A DNA stretch of 64,000 nucleotides from an uncultured Porphyromonadaceae bacterium (GTDB lineage: Bacteria > Bacteroidota > Bacteroidia > Bacteroidales > Muribaculaceae). Position 1 is the first letter of the stretch. The number at the start of each line of letters is the position of its first letter. The notes beneath the pieces are model-generated. The model had not been told where the DNA came from and did no database searches. It saw only the letters and a program-made list of their open reading frames with translations. The position numbers were made by a program, and so were the translations under genes. Below are positions 54,317-63,941 of the stretch, piece by piece. Location of the stretch: assembly GCA_947567425.1 (NCBI GenBank), contig CANOLV010000008.1, positions 41,496 through 105,495 of the forward strand. Reading direction: 5' to 3'.

Positions 54317-56602
54317 TCATATTGAACAATTGATATGTGAAAAACTTCTATAACGTGTCGGCTCGAGGTTGAGTTTGCCGACAGCTCGAAGCATCTTCCG
54401 CAACGATGTGACAAGTTCCTGGCTCTCTTGAAGGAGATTAAGATACACATAAGCCACAGTCATGTCGGAAGCGTCGCCGTTATGCAAATGGGCATAAACA
54501 TCTTTTGAATTTTTTGACAGCTCAAACTTTACCGATTCACATCGCCTTCTGAGAATGTCTATAGTCTCCAGATTATTATCGTCAACTGCGGTTACCGCCT
54601 CCCGGAATATAGTACATACCTCCTGGCATATCGCAGACAGCGAATCGTGAAACTGTCCGGGGAGCGGAGTGAAGTTATTATCGACATGTTCCTTGCACGC
54701 CTCGTTTATACGCCGTAGGTTGTATGTCATAGACATCGCCATGTTGTTGCTCAGATGAAACCACGTACTCTTTTCCATGGCAGTCTGCGGAGATGCCTTT
54801 CTGAAGCACAAGGTCAGTTTGCGACGCTGCCCTTTCAATACATCCTTTTCGGTTATAAGAGACTTTTCCGCCATTGAAAGAAGCTTACCGCTATCATTGA
54901 TAAAACCGTTTATAACATCCTTGTAAACCTCCGAGGCAAACGTCAAGAACATCTTTTGCTTCTCATTTATATATATTTTCAACAATGGCCAGACATCAGC
55001 CTCGCTGTTTGTCGAAAGTATTGTCTGAAAAAGAGTATCGTTTTCGACTTCTCTTGCCTTCTTATTGAACCGTAGATGGCTTCTAATGAGCACAGCAAGA
55101 GCTATAGCCCCGCCTGCTATCATCACAGGCACACCACCCATGTGCATAAGGCATACCACTATTCCGGCACCTATAAATGCTACACCAGCCGTAATAAACC
55201 ATCCGCCTATTACAGAAATTACACCCGTAACACGAAATACCGCACTTTCGCGACTCCATGCCCTGTCGGCAAGAGATGTACCCATCGCTACCATGAACGT
55301 GACAAAAGTGGTGGACAACGGCAACTTCATTGAAGTACCCCATGCGATCAGCATACCGGCAAGCATCAGATTCACCGATCCCCTTACAAGGTCGAAAGCC
55401 GCGCCCTCTTCCGTCTGCTGGACAGACGTGTCCATACGGCGCGAGATCCAAAGCTTCACCCTACCCGGCGTATGGTCATTCACCCATGAGAATGCATTTA
55501 TCGCCTGGCGCACAAGAGCACGACCTATTCTTGAAGAACCGAAAAGCTCATCGCCCTGACTTTGGGAACTTAAACCCACCGTAGTCTGTGTCACCTGCCG
55601 GGCCTTTTTTGAAGTGGCAAGCGAAACCACCATTATCATTCCCGCTCCCACCAAGAAATAAAACGGAGTCTGTGCCGGACCATTAAGGCCTCCCATCATA
55701 AATCCCTGAAAATCTCCGGATCCATTGGCGGCATAGTCCTGATAAGCGGCAAGCGAGGTCAACGGAACTCCTACAAAGTTCACAAGATCATTTCCGGCAA
55801 AAGCCATCGCAAGGGAGAATGTGCCGAGGAGCACAACTACTTTGAAAACATTCACCTTCATAAAATGCAGCAACTGCATCAATAGCGTAAACCCCACGAG
55901 GCAATACATCAGCAACGGGACAGTATGGACATCGATCCATGCCTTCAGATCCGGAGTCATTATAGTCATCTCCTTGACTCCTTTAATCAGCATGAAATAT
56001 ATTATAGCTGTACAGGCAACTCCACCGAACAGTCCGACTTTCCATTTCATCCGGCTCTTATATTCAAAAGTAAAAATCAGACGGGATAAAAACTGAACCA
56101 CAGTGCCAAATATAAACGCTATCGCCACTGAAAGAAAAATGCCGAGAATTACAGACAATGCCTTCTCTGTATTTAAAAGATCGCCTATTCCAAGAGTACT
56201 TTCCGGAGCAGCCAACTTAAACAATGCCACTACAAAAGTGGCGCCAAGTAACTCAAACACCAATGAAACGGTGGTAGATGTCGGCATTCCGAGCGAATTG
56301 AATATGTCGAGCAAGATAATGTCTGTCACCATAACTGCCATAAAAATAGCAATCACATCGTAGAACGACAGATTTTCAGGCCTGAATATGCCATGTCGGG
56401 CCACATCCATCATGCCGTTGCTCATTGCCGCCCCGATAAACACTCCTATCGCGGCCACTGCCATAACACGCTTGAATGTCGCCGCCCTGGAACCAATCGC
56501 CGAGGAAAGAAAATTCACAGCATCGTTGCTGACTCCCACCGACAAATCGAAAATAGCCAACAAGAAAAGAAATATTACTATTCCGAGAAAAATAATGTCC
56601 AT
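54317..56602 (-). CDS. PiT-family inorganic phosphate transporter with PhoU-like tail
   Basis: A 761-residue protein. The PiT part (about 1-520) has about ten to twelve TM segments and both signature halves, GVSNDAVNFLSSAIGSRA and GNDLVNFVGVPLTSLAAY. The C-terminal ~230 residues are soluble and helical, of PhoU-like character (YKDVINGFINDSGKLLSMAEKSL, FTPLPGQFHDSLSAICQEV). It should co-transport phosphate with a cation. It lies downstream of a histidine kinase and response regulator on the same strand, so a phosphate-linked operon is plausible. Confidence 0.9.
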   Translation of the reverse strand: MDIIFLGIVIFLFLLAIFDLSVGVSNDAVNFLSSAIGSRAATFKRVMAVAAIGVFIGAAMSNGMMDVARHGIFRPENLSFYDVIAIFMAVMVTDIILLDIFNSLGMPTSTTVSLVFELLGATFVVALFKLAAPESTLGIGDLLNTEKALSVILGIFLSVAIAFIFGTVVQFLSRLIFTFEYKSRMKWKVGLFGGVACTAIIYFMLIKGVKEMTIMTPDLKAWIDVHTVPLLMYCLVGFTLLMQLLHFMKVNVFKVVVLLGTFSLAMAFAGNDLVNFVGVPLTSLAAYQDYAANGSGDFQGFMMGGLNGPAQTPFYFLVGAGMIMVVSLATSKKARQVTQTTVGLSSQSQGDELFGSSRIGRALVRQAINAFSWVNDHTPGRVKLWISRRMDTSVQQTEEGAAFDLVRGSVNLMLAGMLIAWGTSMKLPLSTTFVTFMVAMGTSLADRAWSRESAVFRVTGVISVIGGWFITAGVAFIGAGIVVCLMHMGGVPVMIAGGAIALAVLIRSHLRFNKKAREVENDTLFQTILSTNSEADVWPLLKIYINEKQKMFLTFASEVYKDVINGFINDSGKLLSMAEKSLITEKDVLKGQRRKLTLCFRKASPQTAMEKSTWFHLSNNMAMSMTYNLRRINEACKEHVDNNFTPLPGQFHDSLSAICQEVCTIFREAVTAVDDNNLETIDILRRRCESVKFELSKNSKDVYAHLHNGDASDMTVAYVYLNLLQESQELVTSLRKMLRAVGKLNLEPTRYRSFSHINCSI

Positions 56603-56676
56603 ATAATACTGAATATTGATTACGCAAAATTCAGTATTTTATGTTGCGTAAAAATAAATATTATGTTGCGTTTTTG

Positions 56677-58071
56677 TTAACCAAGTCTGAAATCAAACCG
56701 CAAACCTCCGTCATTAACAACCTTTATATCGCCACCATGTATCGTAACGGCATTTTTCACAATGGAAAGACCGAGTCCGGTGCCTCCTTTCTGCCGGGAA
56801 CGCCCCTTGTCGACACGATAAAAACGCTCAAACAGATGTCCTAAATGTTCTTCTGCCACTCCGCATCCATTGTCACGGAATGTAAAGTTACCGGAATTGT
56901 CAGAATAGATTCTAATTTCCGAACCTCCGCTGTAGGCGATGGCATTATCTATCAGATTGCGGAACACCGACTCCAGTAACTGACGGTTGCCGTTTATCTC
57001 CAACTTCGCCACATCACATACAATTTTCATATCCGTCTTCATTCTCTCCGCGTCGACGACACTGCTGATTAAATCGGATATCTCGATTCTCTCTCTTTCG
57101 ATTACGCTTGCACCGTCATCCATCCTCGTAATGGAAGCTACATCTTCAAGCATGGCAGTCAAGCGATCCGTGTCGGCACAGATGAGACTTATGAACTTTT
57201 TTCTCTTTTCTTCTGACAATTCCGGATGATCACGCAACAGATCGGCGCATAACTTTATTGAAGCTACAGGAGTCTTCAACTCATGGTTGATATTGTTGGT
57301 CAACTGCTTTTTCAAGCGAATTTTATCTCGCTCCTGCCTTATCGCCTCTTGATGTCTCTCATCTCTTTGAAGATAGAGTCTCACTATATTTCCTGCGATA
57401 TTGCCAAGCTCATCGTGCGGGAATGCCCAATCCTCGTATATATGTTCGCCTTTACGTGCCTTCTCGGCAAAATTATTAAGATTTACGATACTCGTCGAAA
57501 TCCTACGGGCTATGAAATATCCGACAAGACTGACCACCAATGTGACCATAATCATTATCCATATAAATGACATGTCGGCCTGAAGGAAATCCTGAAGCGT
57601 ATGGTCGTATGGAGCGGCGCTTCTGATCACTGTGCCGTTTCCGGCAAGAGTGGCGGAATAGAAATATTCGGTGTCGTCACTGATTGATTTTCGACCCACC
57701 GCGTAACCGGATCCTAATTTACGGGCTTCAATCACTTCCGGACGGTTGTTATGGTTTGATTCCGGAAATGGGGTATTGCTGTTATTATCATACAATACCC
57801 GCCCCGACCTATCAATCAATGTCAACCGTAGACCGTCTACCGGAGCCTCTATACGCAGAGCGACGGAACTTATATCCTCCCCCTTCTCCATGTCATCCAA
57901 TATCCGGTCGTTGTGCATCTGAAGTTCCATATTCATCAGTTCCGTACGGAAAGTCTTTTCCCGACGGTACTGGAATATGGTAAACACCAACACAAGCATC
58001 CAGCAGAGAGCAAGAAGCGAGAACAAGACCTTGTGATGAAATGAAAATTTAATCTTGCCAGCCATAGCCAT
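56677..58071 (-). CDS. Sensor histidine kinase, PhoR-like
   Basis: A 464-residue kinase with two TM segments (about 14-36 and 168-190), a ~130-residue periplasmic sensor between them, a HAMP-like linker (ARRISTSIVNLNNFAEKARKG), the phosphohistidine in NNINHELKTPVASIKL and an ATPase domain (NLIDNAIAYSGGSEIRI, DNGCGVAEEHLGHLF, GGTGLGLSIVKNAV). It overlaps the response-regulator gene by 23 bases and is co-expressed with it. Signal unknown; phosphate is inferred from the PiT gene downstream. Confidence 0.94.
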   Translation of the reverse strand: MAMAGKIKFSFHHKVLFSLLALCWMLVLVFTIFQYRREKTFRTELMNMELQMHNDRILDDMEKGEDISSVALRIEAPVDGLRLTLIDRSGRVLYDNNSNTPFPESNHNNRPEVIEARKLGSGYAVGRKSISDDTEYFYSATLAGNGTVIRSAAPYDHTLQDFLQADMSFIWIMIMVTLVVSLVGYFIARRISTSIVNLNNFAEKARKGEHIYEDWAFPHDELGNIAGNIVRLYLQRDERHQEAIRQERDKIRLKKQLTNNINHELKTPVASIKLCADLLRDHPELSEEKRKKFISLICADTDRLTAMLEDVASITRMDDGASVIERERIEISDLISSVVDAERMKTDMKIVCDVAKLEINGNRQLLESVFRNLIDNAIAYSGGSEIRIYSDNSGNFTFRDNGCGVAEEHLGHLFERFYRVDKGRSRQKGGTGLGLSIVKNAVTIHGGDIKVVNDGGLRFDFRLG

Positions 58072-58708
58072 ATCCCGAACGGTTTACTATATTTTTGCCG
58101 TATGGCACTATCTTACCCCTCAATCGGGCGATATGGACATCTACCGACCTATCGGCCACCACGCTGTGCTCCGGCCAAATACGGTCGAAGAGTTCCTCTC
58201 TTGAGAATATCCGTCCGGGGTGCTCAAGAAAAAGAGCAAGCAGCTCAAATTCCTTTTTGGGCAACTTGACCGGCACGCCATTTACCTCACAGACGAGAGT
58301 CGTTCGGTCACAGACAATACTCTTCGGCTTATTCGGGCTGGTACGCCTCAGAACAGCGGCTATCCGCGCAAGCACATTTTTAATTGAATACGGTTTGGGG
58401 ATATAGTCGTCAGCTCCGAGATTCAATCCTGCCACCATCTCATCGTCGGAATCTTTAGCTGTAAGGAATATTATGGGAATGCCTGATGTCGCCGGATCAT
58501 TCTTAAGGACCTCAACCATTTCAATGCCGCTCATCCCATCCATCATTATATCAAGCAGGATAAGATCATATTTACTCAAATCAAGGGCAAACGCTTCTTC
58601 CGAATTTTGTACGGCATACGCTTCATAGCCTTCAAGCTCAAGATAAGCCTGAAGTCCGGTGCGAAGAGACTCTTCATCATCGACTATAAGTATCCTATAT
58701 TTATCCAT
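58049..58708 (-). CDS. OmpR/PhoB-family response regulator
   Basis: A 219-residue regulator: receiver domain (IVDDEE, phospho-Asp in ILLDIMMDGMSG, LTAKDSDDE) and a winged-helix DNA-binding domain (FELLALFLEHPGRIFSREELFDRIW, VVADRSVDVHIARLRGK). It is the first gene of the regulator-kinase-PiT set. A -7 box TAATTTTG lies at 58779-58786. Confidence 0.95.
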   Translation of the reverse strand: MDKYRILIVDDEESLRTGLQAYLELEGYEAYAVQNSEEAFALDLSKYDLILLDIMMDGMSGIEMVEVLKNDPATSGIPIIFLTAKDSDDEMVAGLNLGADDYIPKPYSIKNVLARIAAVLRRTSPNKPKSIVCDRTTLVCEVNGVPVKLPKKEFELLALFLEHPGRIFSREELFDRIWPEHSVVADRSVDVHIARLRGKIVPYGKNIVNRSGYGYGWQD

Positions 58709-58778
58709 ACTGTTTTTTTGCCTACGGCATTATTAAACTACAACACTCTTAACGGGTAAGCAGATTTCCATGCAACCG

Positions 58779-58786
58779 CAAAATTA
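58779..58786 (-). promoter_or_regulatory. -7 box TAATTTTG of the response-regulator gene
   Basis: Complement of 58779-58786, with a ~70-base leader. Confidence 0.5.
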
Positions 58787-58973
58787 ACCAAATATCCCGA
58801 ATCGACAAGCGACACGCCGGCAGCTACTGAAGCCGGAACCGGTCTATAAGCAAATTAGTCAAAAAATATCCCCTCCTAAAAAATGACTCGTCGGGAGATT
58901 TTTACTTAAAATATAATAAAGCGGAGGCTTAGAGCGTTATAAGAATAGATTAACGAATTAATTAAGTTAGCCT

Positions 58974-59150
58974 ATGGATAAAAAATCTACTCCATCAAAC
59001 CACACTTCGATGTCTGTCCCGACGGAAGACGGTCATGCCGTAAAGGAGGCTCCTCGACGCTCTACACTCGAGTTTATCCGCCAATTTGCAAGGTGCTACC
59101 ATTTTGAGCCACGGCTTTCCGCTCCTCTTGGCAACATGATCATCAATTGA
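58974..59150 (+). CDS. Small ORF, 58 residues
   Basis: An ATG-to-TGA frame of 59 codons encodes a protein starting MDKKSTPSNHTSMSVP and ending LSAPLGNMIIN. The C-terminal half (STLEFIRQFARCYHFEPRLS) could form an amphipathic helix with basic and aromatic residues; no signal peptide or membrane segment is seen. It is followed by a strong bidirectional terminator at 59187-59235. Its short length puts it below common gene-call limits. Codon pattern resembles the neighbours. I recall similar short C-terminal motifs in Bacteroidales proteins but cannot name a family. Confidence 0.6.
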   Translation: MDKKSTPSNHTSMSVPTEDGHAVKEAPRRSTLEFIRQFARCYHFEPRLSAPLGNMIIN

Positions 59151-59186
59151 TACGCCGGCTTACGGCGGCACAAAGCATCAATTAAC

Positions 59187-59235
59187 AAAAAGACACGCTC
59201 CAGTAATCTTGACAGATTCCGGAGCGTGTCTTTTT
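59187..59235. terminator. Bidirectional terminator between the small ORF and GH35
   Basis: AAAAAGACACGCTCC (59187-59201) pairs with GGAGCGTGTCTTTTT (59221-59235). It can stop both convergent transcripts. Confidence 0.85.
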
Positions 59236-59252
59236 GTTGCTGAATGAACCGG

Positions 59253-61634
59253 TTATTTCTTGAACGGCTCAGACTTTACATACACCTTGTAGTCCTTTAT
59301 AGCGCCGGGCACTTCGCTCTCCATTCGCGGAAGATACTGTATGCCGGAAAGCTTGTGGACAGCACCAAGATCTATTACCACGGCATGTGGGAACTTAACA
59401 CCGTCCTCAGTGCTCCAATATGTCGATTCCTGCAGGTCGAATGTCTTATCGGCCGAACGGTTGACACGGGCTACATCTTCGCTGTCGGCATAATCCACTA
59501 TCCAGGGTTCACGTGAAAGACGCTGTCCCTTGTCGTCGAGCACATACATCTCGGCTATGCACGCAAGGTCTTTACCGTCAATGGCGTTGAGCGCCTCAAG
59601 GCATACGTAGCGTCCGGTGACAGGTTTGTCGAAACGCGCTTCCTGCCATCCGTTGCCCGGCTTGAACGAACCTGCGAGAACCGGACGGTCGGCGGAAAGG
59701 TCGAGCGATTCGCCCTCGGCACGGTGAGTGAGGGGCTTCTGGACAAGAAGCTGATCGAGAAGCGGAGCGGCGAGACCCTCCGACTTGACATCGCGCGGGC
59801 CCATGATGTCGAATACTACAATCTCATTCTCGCCCTTCTTCAGCCAGCATCCCGGAGTATAGAGAGTCTGTTGCGGACCGATCTCCCATATTCTGCCGAG
59901 CGGATGACCGTTGACATAGACAAGACCCTTGCCCCAGGTCTCGAAATTGAGGAATGTGTCCGATGGCTTCTTCACATTGAAAGTACCGCGGTAAACTCCG
60001 ATCGGCATACGTCCGTTGTCGCCAGGAGTAAATGCACCTACCGGGAAGAATTCCATCGACTCATAGAACTCCAGATTGTCCGGAAGCGGGAACATCTCCC
60101 AATTTTTCAGATCGCAGACATATTCATAGCCCTCGCGGTCGACAGTAAGAGTGACGTTGTCGGTGATACCCTTATAGTCCTTGATGGCACGTCCGAAGTT
60201 GATGCGGCCCATGGCTTCGACAAGTATGTCAAGTGTGTCACCCTTCTTAGTGGCGGGGAGCTGAAGCATCTTCTCTCCATTGCGGCGGTCAAGTTTGCCT
60301 ACATACTTTCCGTTGACGAAAACCTGTGCATAGTCATGTGCATCATTGACCGTAAGAGCCGCGCCGCTTTCAAGCGTGGGCAATTGCGTGCGGTAGAGCA
60401 CGCTACCGAATCCTTGGTCGATATCTTCAAAAGTCTTCAGTTCTTCCGTAGAGATGCTCTTCGGAAGACTGTTGAACAGCGGAGCCACTTCGGTAAGCTT
60501 GAATTCCGGAACGGCGACTGGCTTAATCAACGCCGGTACTTTCGGTAATTTCTTCCCATCGGCATACTTGGCCAATGTCTCGCGTAGCTGCCAGTACTTG
60601 GGAGTGGTCTGACCAGACTCGCTTATAGGAGCGTCGTAGTCGTAAGAGGTCACGTCGGGAGCAAAGCCGGGAGAATTGGCTCCTGCCCAATGACCCCAGT
60701 TGGTGCCGCCGTGCGTCATATACAAACTGAATGAAATACCTTTTGACAACATCTCGTCGATGCCGGCTATCATATCCTCGGCAGGACGGGTCTCATGGTT
60801 GGCACCCCACTTGTCAAACCATCCGCTCCAAAACTCGCTACACATAAGCGGACTGTCGGGACGCAACTCCTTCAAGCGGGCAAATTGCTGATCAATATTG
60901 GCTCCCGTGCCGAAATTCATTGTCCAGATAAGGTCGTCAAGACCGTTGTTGGTAAAGTTGGACGACCAGTCGCACTGGAAGAGAGTCACATCGCCGAAAT
61001 TCTTGCGCACTATATCGCGTATTGTCGACACATACTCTTTATCGATTCCGTATGAACCATATTCGTTTTCGACCTGAACCATGATGATCGGGCCGCCGTC
61101 CTTGATCGTAAGTCCCTCGACCTGCTTGGCAACCTGCTCCTCAAACAGTCCTACCCTCTCTACGAAATACGGATCCATCTCGCGCAGACGTATGTCCTTT
61201 TTCTTCAAAAGCCACCAGGGCAGTCCTCCCATCTCCCACTCGGCACATACGTAGGGGCCGGGGCGTAGAATGACATACATGTCATTTTCCTTGCACAGGC
61301 GGACAAACTCAGCCAAGTCGTTTTGACCTTCAAAATCATAAACACCGGGCTGAGGCTCATGCGCATTCCAGAACACATAGAGGCATACAGTGTTCATGCC
61401 TAAAGCCTTACACATCTTAATGCGCTGGTCCCAATACGGTTTGGGGATACGCGGATAATGAAGCTCGGCGGCTTTCACCACAAAAGGCTTTCCATTGAGC
61501 ATAAAAGCACCCTTGCCGGCCTCAAACGTCTGGGATGCCGAAACAGCATCCCTAACAGCATCAGCATGGCATGCTATCGGAAGCATTCCGCATAGAGCCG
61601 CCGAAAGTACCATACTTTTTACTATCTTGTTCAT
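59253..61634 (-). CDS. GH35 beta-galactosidase
   Basis: A 793-residue secreted enzyme with a signal peptide (residues ~1-26). The TIM-barrel (about 35-370) carries acid/base E191 in VQVENEYGSYG and nucleophile E267 in MCSEFWSGWFDKWG, as in human GLB1. Galactose-binding-like beta domains follow (about 400-600), and residues ~640-793 resemble an F5/8-type C (discoidin) domain (VIDLGAVHKLSGIQYLPR). It should remove terminal beta-galactose from glycans in the periplasm or at the surface. A -7 box TACTTTTG is at 61677-61684. Not part of a visible susCD locus. Confidence 0.92.
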   Translation of the reverse strand: MNKIVKSMVLSAALCGMLPIACHADAVRDAVSASQTFEAGKGAFMLNGKPFVVKAAELHYPRIPKPYWDQRIKMCKALGMNTVCLYVFWNAHEPQPGVYDFEGQNDLAEFVRLCKENDMYVILRPGPYVCAEWEMGGLPWWLLKKKDIRLREMDPYFVERVGLFEEQVAKQVEGLTIKDGGPIIMVQVENEYGSYGIDKEYVSTIRDIVRKNFGDVTLFQCDWSSNFTNNGLDDLIWTMNFGTGANIDQQFARLKELRPDSPLMCSEFWSGWFDKWGANHETRPAEDMIAGIDEMLSKGISFSLYMTHGGTNWGHWAGANSPGFAPDVTSYDYDAPISESGQTTPKYWQLRETLAKYADGKKLPKVPALIKPVAVPEFKLTEVAPLFNSLPKSISTEELKTFEDIDQGFGSVLYRTQLPTLESGAALTVNDAHDYAQVFVNGKYVGKLDRRNGEKMLQLPATKKGDTLDILVEAMGRINFGRAIKDYKGITDNVTLTVDREGYEYVCDLKNWEMFPLPDNLEFYESMEFFPVGAFTPGDNGRMPIGVYRGTFNVKKPSDTFLNFETWGKGLVYVNGHPLGRIWEIGPQQTLYTPGCWLKKGENEIVVFDIMGPRDVKSEGLAAPLLDQLLVQKPLTHRAEGESLDLSADRPVLAGSFKPGNGWQEARFDKPVTGRYVCLEALNAIDGKDLACIAEMYVLDDKGQRLSREPWIVDYADSEDVARVNRSADKTFDLQESTYWSTEDGVKFPHAVVIDLGAVHKLSGIQYLPRMESEVPGAIKDYKVYVKSEPFKK

Positions 61635-61676
61635 AAAACAGGAGGTATTTGGATTTAAAATTAATTGTATTTTTTA

Positions 61677-61684
61677 CAAAAGTA
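61677..61684 (-). promoter_or_regulatory. -7 box TACTTTTG of the GH35 gene
   Basis: Complement of 61677-61684; about 42 bases before the ATG. Confidence 0.5.
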
Positions 61685-61829
61685 TATAAAAAAAACCACA
61701 TTTCAGACATCTATGTCCAAAATGAATGCCAAACACCTGCTTTTATGACTTTTGCAACTGGAAAGGGGTATCCCATTGCCGCCAAGACAGCGAGACACCC
61801 CCGTCCAATCACAATGACCGCCTCGCGGC

Positions 61830-63692
61830 CTATTTTAATATTATCTTGTGAGTCTTGGTCAGCGAGGGTGTCACGACAAAGTATACTCCGGGGGAAAGCG
61901 CCGAGGCATCGATGACCGACGAATCGGCAATCCGCAGACAATCACGTCCGGACATATCTACAATCCGAACATCCGCACACTTACGCGGGAGATAAACCGT
62001 CCGGCCACTGACACGCAGGCCAGACAGCTCTTCCACTTCGTCAATACCGACAGTGGTGCCTTTAGCCGACAGTTTATAAAGCCCGAGTCCGCCGTTCGGC
62101 ACATAAACCACAAGACGCCCGTCGGAAGTCTGCCCGTCGTCGGGAATATAGGCTGCATTACATCCCTGAATGCGAGTGTCGGAGAATCCTTGAGGGTTGA
62201 TGTTCCACAACGGCTTTACTCCGGCAAACGAAAATGTCTCCGGCAATTCAGCAAGCTGTACGCTCGACCCGCGTTCATTTCTTCTACCGTACGCCAGCAC
62301 CGGCTTCCCTCCGACAGACACCACCGATACTCCTATCGGTGAATCCGACAGGGTATTCTGCATCCCCTTGGGAGCATCGGTAAGCGATGTCTGCAACTGA
62401 CATATATTGTCGCTCCCCTCTGGAACGGCATACAAAGTCGGGCTAAAAAGAACATCATTTGCGGCAGGTATGGCCTGAAAGTAGAATTTATCCTCGCTGA
62501 CCGGAACAATCTTGGGCGACTGAAGAAGGACATGAAGCATAGGATCCACCTCGGAATGAGAAAAATCTGTAATCTTGCAAGACCTCACGGTAACGCTTCC
62601 ATCAACATAATGCCATCTATAGACCGGCACCTCAAGATTATTCATTCGGACTTCCGAATCATTGCTTCCCGCAGCACCCCAAAGATAGTAATCCTTAGAC
62701 TTAATCGAACCGCTGACCATACAGTATCTCATATAATCAGGCGTAACAGGTACTGTAAACTCACCTTCCAACTTTGACAGCACCACATCACAGCCGTCCT
62801 GAGTCACCACATTATCCAGATCGACCGTGTAAAGTCTAATCTTATTTCCCGCCGCACCGTCGGAACTCCAGACTATCGATGATGTAAAATACACCGTTCC
62901 GTCGGCATCCTCGCCGATAAGCGTCATCAAGTCATAATCAGGGTAGTCATCTCCGCTATCCTGCCTTACGCGTAACATCGGCAAAGTAGCTCCCGTGGCA
63001 AGATCATAGCGGTCAATCCACACCTGCTTCTTATCATACTTCCAACTCGACACATAATACGAACCTCTCGACACATATATCGTATTGCCACGCACCACCA
63101 TGCCATGATTATTTGTGTAATCAGTGCTCGGCTCATAAAATATCCCCATCTTGCCACAGTAAGGTGCATTTGCCCACTCAATCCTCGCGTCGTTCTTCTC
63201 TGTACGGAGCCAAATTGATTCCAGACTAAGCTCTGTCTCGTCAGACAACTCGACATCGTCATAAAAAGTAGGATCAGTCTTCACTGAATATTCGCCCGGC
63301 TGTGCGGAGCCGAATTCCATTCTCGTTCCGTCGGCCGGCTCGACCATCGCACCCGTAGCATCCGCCGCACGCCAATAATATACTCCGGCCTCTATATCCT
63401 CAGACTTCAGAGTGTATTCATAGTTCAAACTACCCTTTTTAAGAGCAAAAAGATATTTTACCCTTGAGAAATCTTTGTCAAGCGACAACTCAACATGCGG
63501 ATACTTAAGCTTTTTACTGTTAGCCACAAGCGTAAAACGGCACTCATCGCCTTTTATATCACAATAGGTTGTAACTAAGTCACCGCTTGTCGCGGCACCG
63601 ACAGATAGCCATGGCACAAAAATAAAGTAAGAGACTACCATAACGCAGAGACATACTCCACGAATGGCATGAAAAGGAGAGATAATTTTCAC
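61830..63692 (-). CDS. Secreted protein with T9SS type A sorting domain
   Basis: A 620-residue protein with a signal peptide (FIFVPWLSVGAA, about 1-33). Residues ~35-130 look like an Ig/fibronectin-type beta domain; the middle consists of beta-rich repeats that could form a propeller (GMVVRGNTIYVSRGSYYV, WIDRYDLATGATLP, LMTLIGEDADGTVYFTSS). The last ~75 residues (LRVSGRTVYL, VRIVDMSGRDCLRI, ALSPGVYFVV, THKIILK) match the type IX secretion C-terminal sorting domain, so it is exported to the surface or outside. No catalytic motif is seen. Confidence 0.82.
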   Translation of the reverse strand: MKIISPFHAIRGVCLCVMVVSYFIFVPWLSVGAATSGDLVTTYCDIKGDECRFTLVANSKKLKYPHVELSLDKDFSRVKYLFALKKGSLNYEYTLKSEDIEAGVYYWRAADATGAMVEPADGTRMEFGSAQPGEYSVKTDPTFYDDVELSDETELSLESIWLRTEKNDARIEWANAPYCGKMGIFYEPSTDYTNNHGMVVRGNTIYVSRGSYYVSSWKYDKKQVWIDRYDLATGATLPMLRVRQDSGDDYPDYDLMTLIGEDADGTVYFTSSIVWSSDGAAGNKIRLYTVDLDNVVTQDGCDVVLSKLEGEFTVPVTPDYMRYCMVSGSIKSKDYYLWGAAGSNDSEVRMNNLEVPVYRWHYVDGSVTVRSCKITDFSHSEVDPMLHVLLQSPKIVPVSEDKFYFQAIPAANDVLFSPTLYAVPEGSDNICQLQTSLTDAPKGMQNTLSDSPIGVSVVSVGGKPVLAYGRRNERGSSVQLAELPETFSFAGVKPLWNINPQGFSDTRIQGCNAAYIPDDGQTSDGRLVVYVPNGGLGLYKLSAKGTTVGIDEVEELSGLRVSGRTVYLPRKCADVRIVDMSGRDCLRIADSSVIDASALSPGVYFVVTPSLTKTHKIILK

Positions 63693-63941
63693 TTCTAATA
63701 AATTTTAGGGTAGTAAATTAATAAAATTAACTGAATAAATGCAAATATAGATAATCGATTTCGTCCACACAAGCAAAAGCAACAAACAAAGAATGAATTA
63801 ATAAAAATTCACAGAGCTGTACGAGGCACTCGCCACCGTTTAATCCAGCCGAACACCTCCTCACAATGTATGCGTGACATATTCCAAGGCAAATCGCGAT
63901 ATACACCTACCCCTCGCAAATACCACCGCAGGCTCCTAATC
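63693..63941. other. Gene-free upstream region
   Basis: This stretch holds the -7 box TATATTTG (complement of 63742-63749) of the T9SS-sorted protein. I see no other gene in it. Confidence 0.5.
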
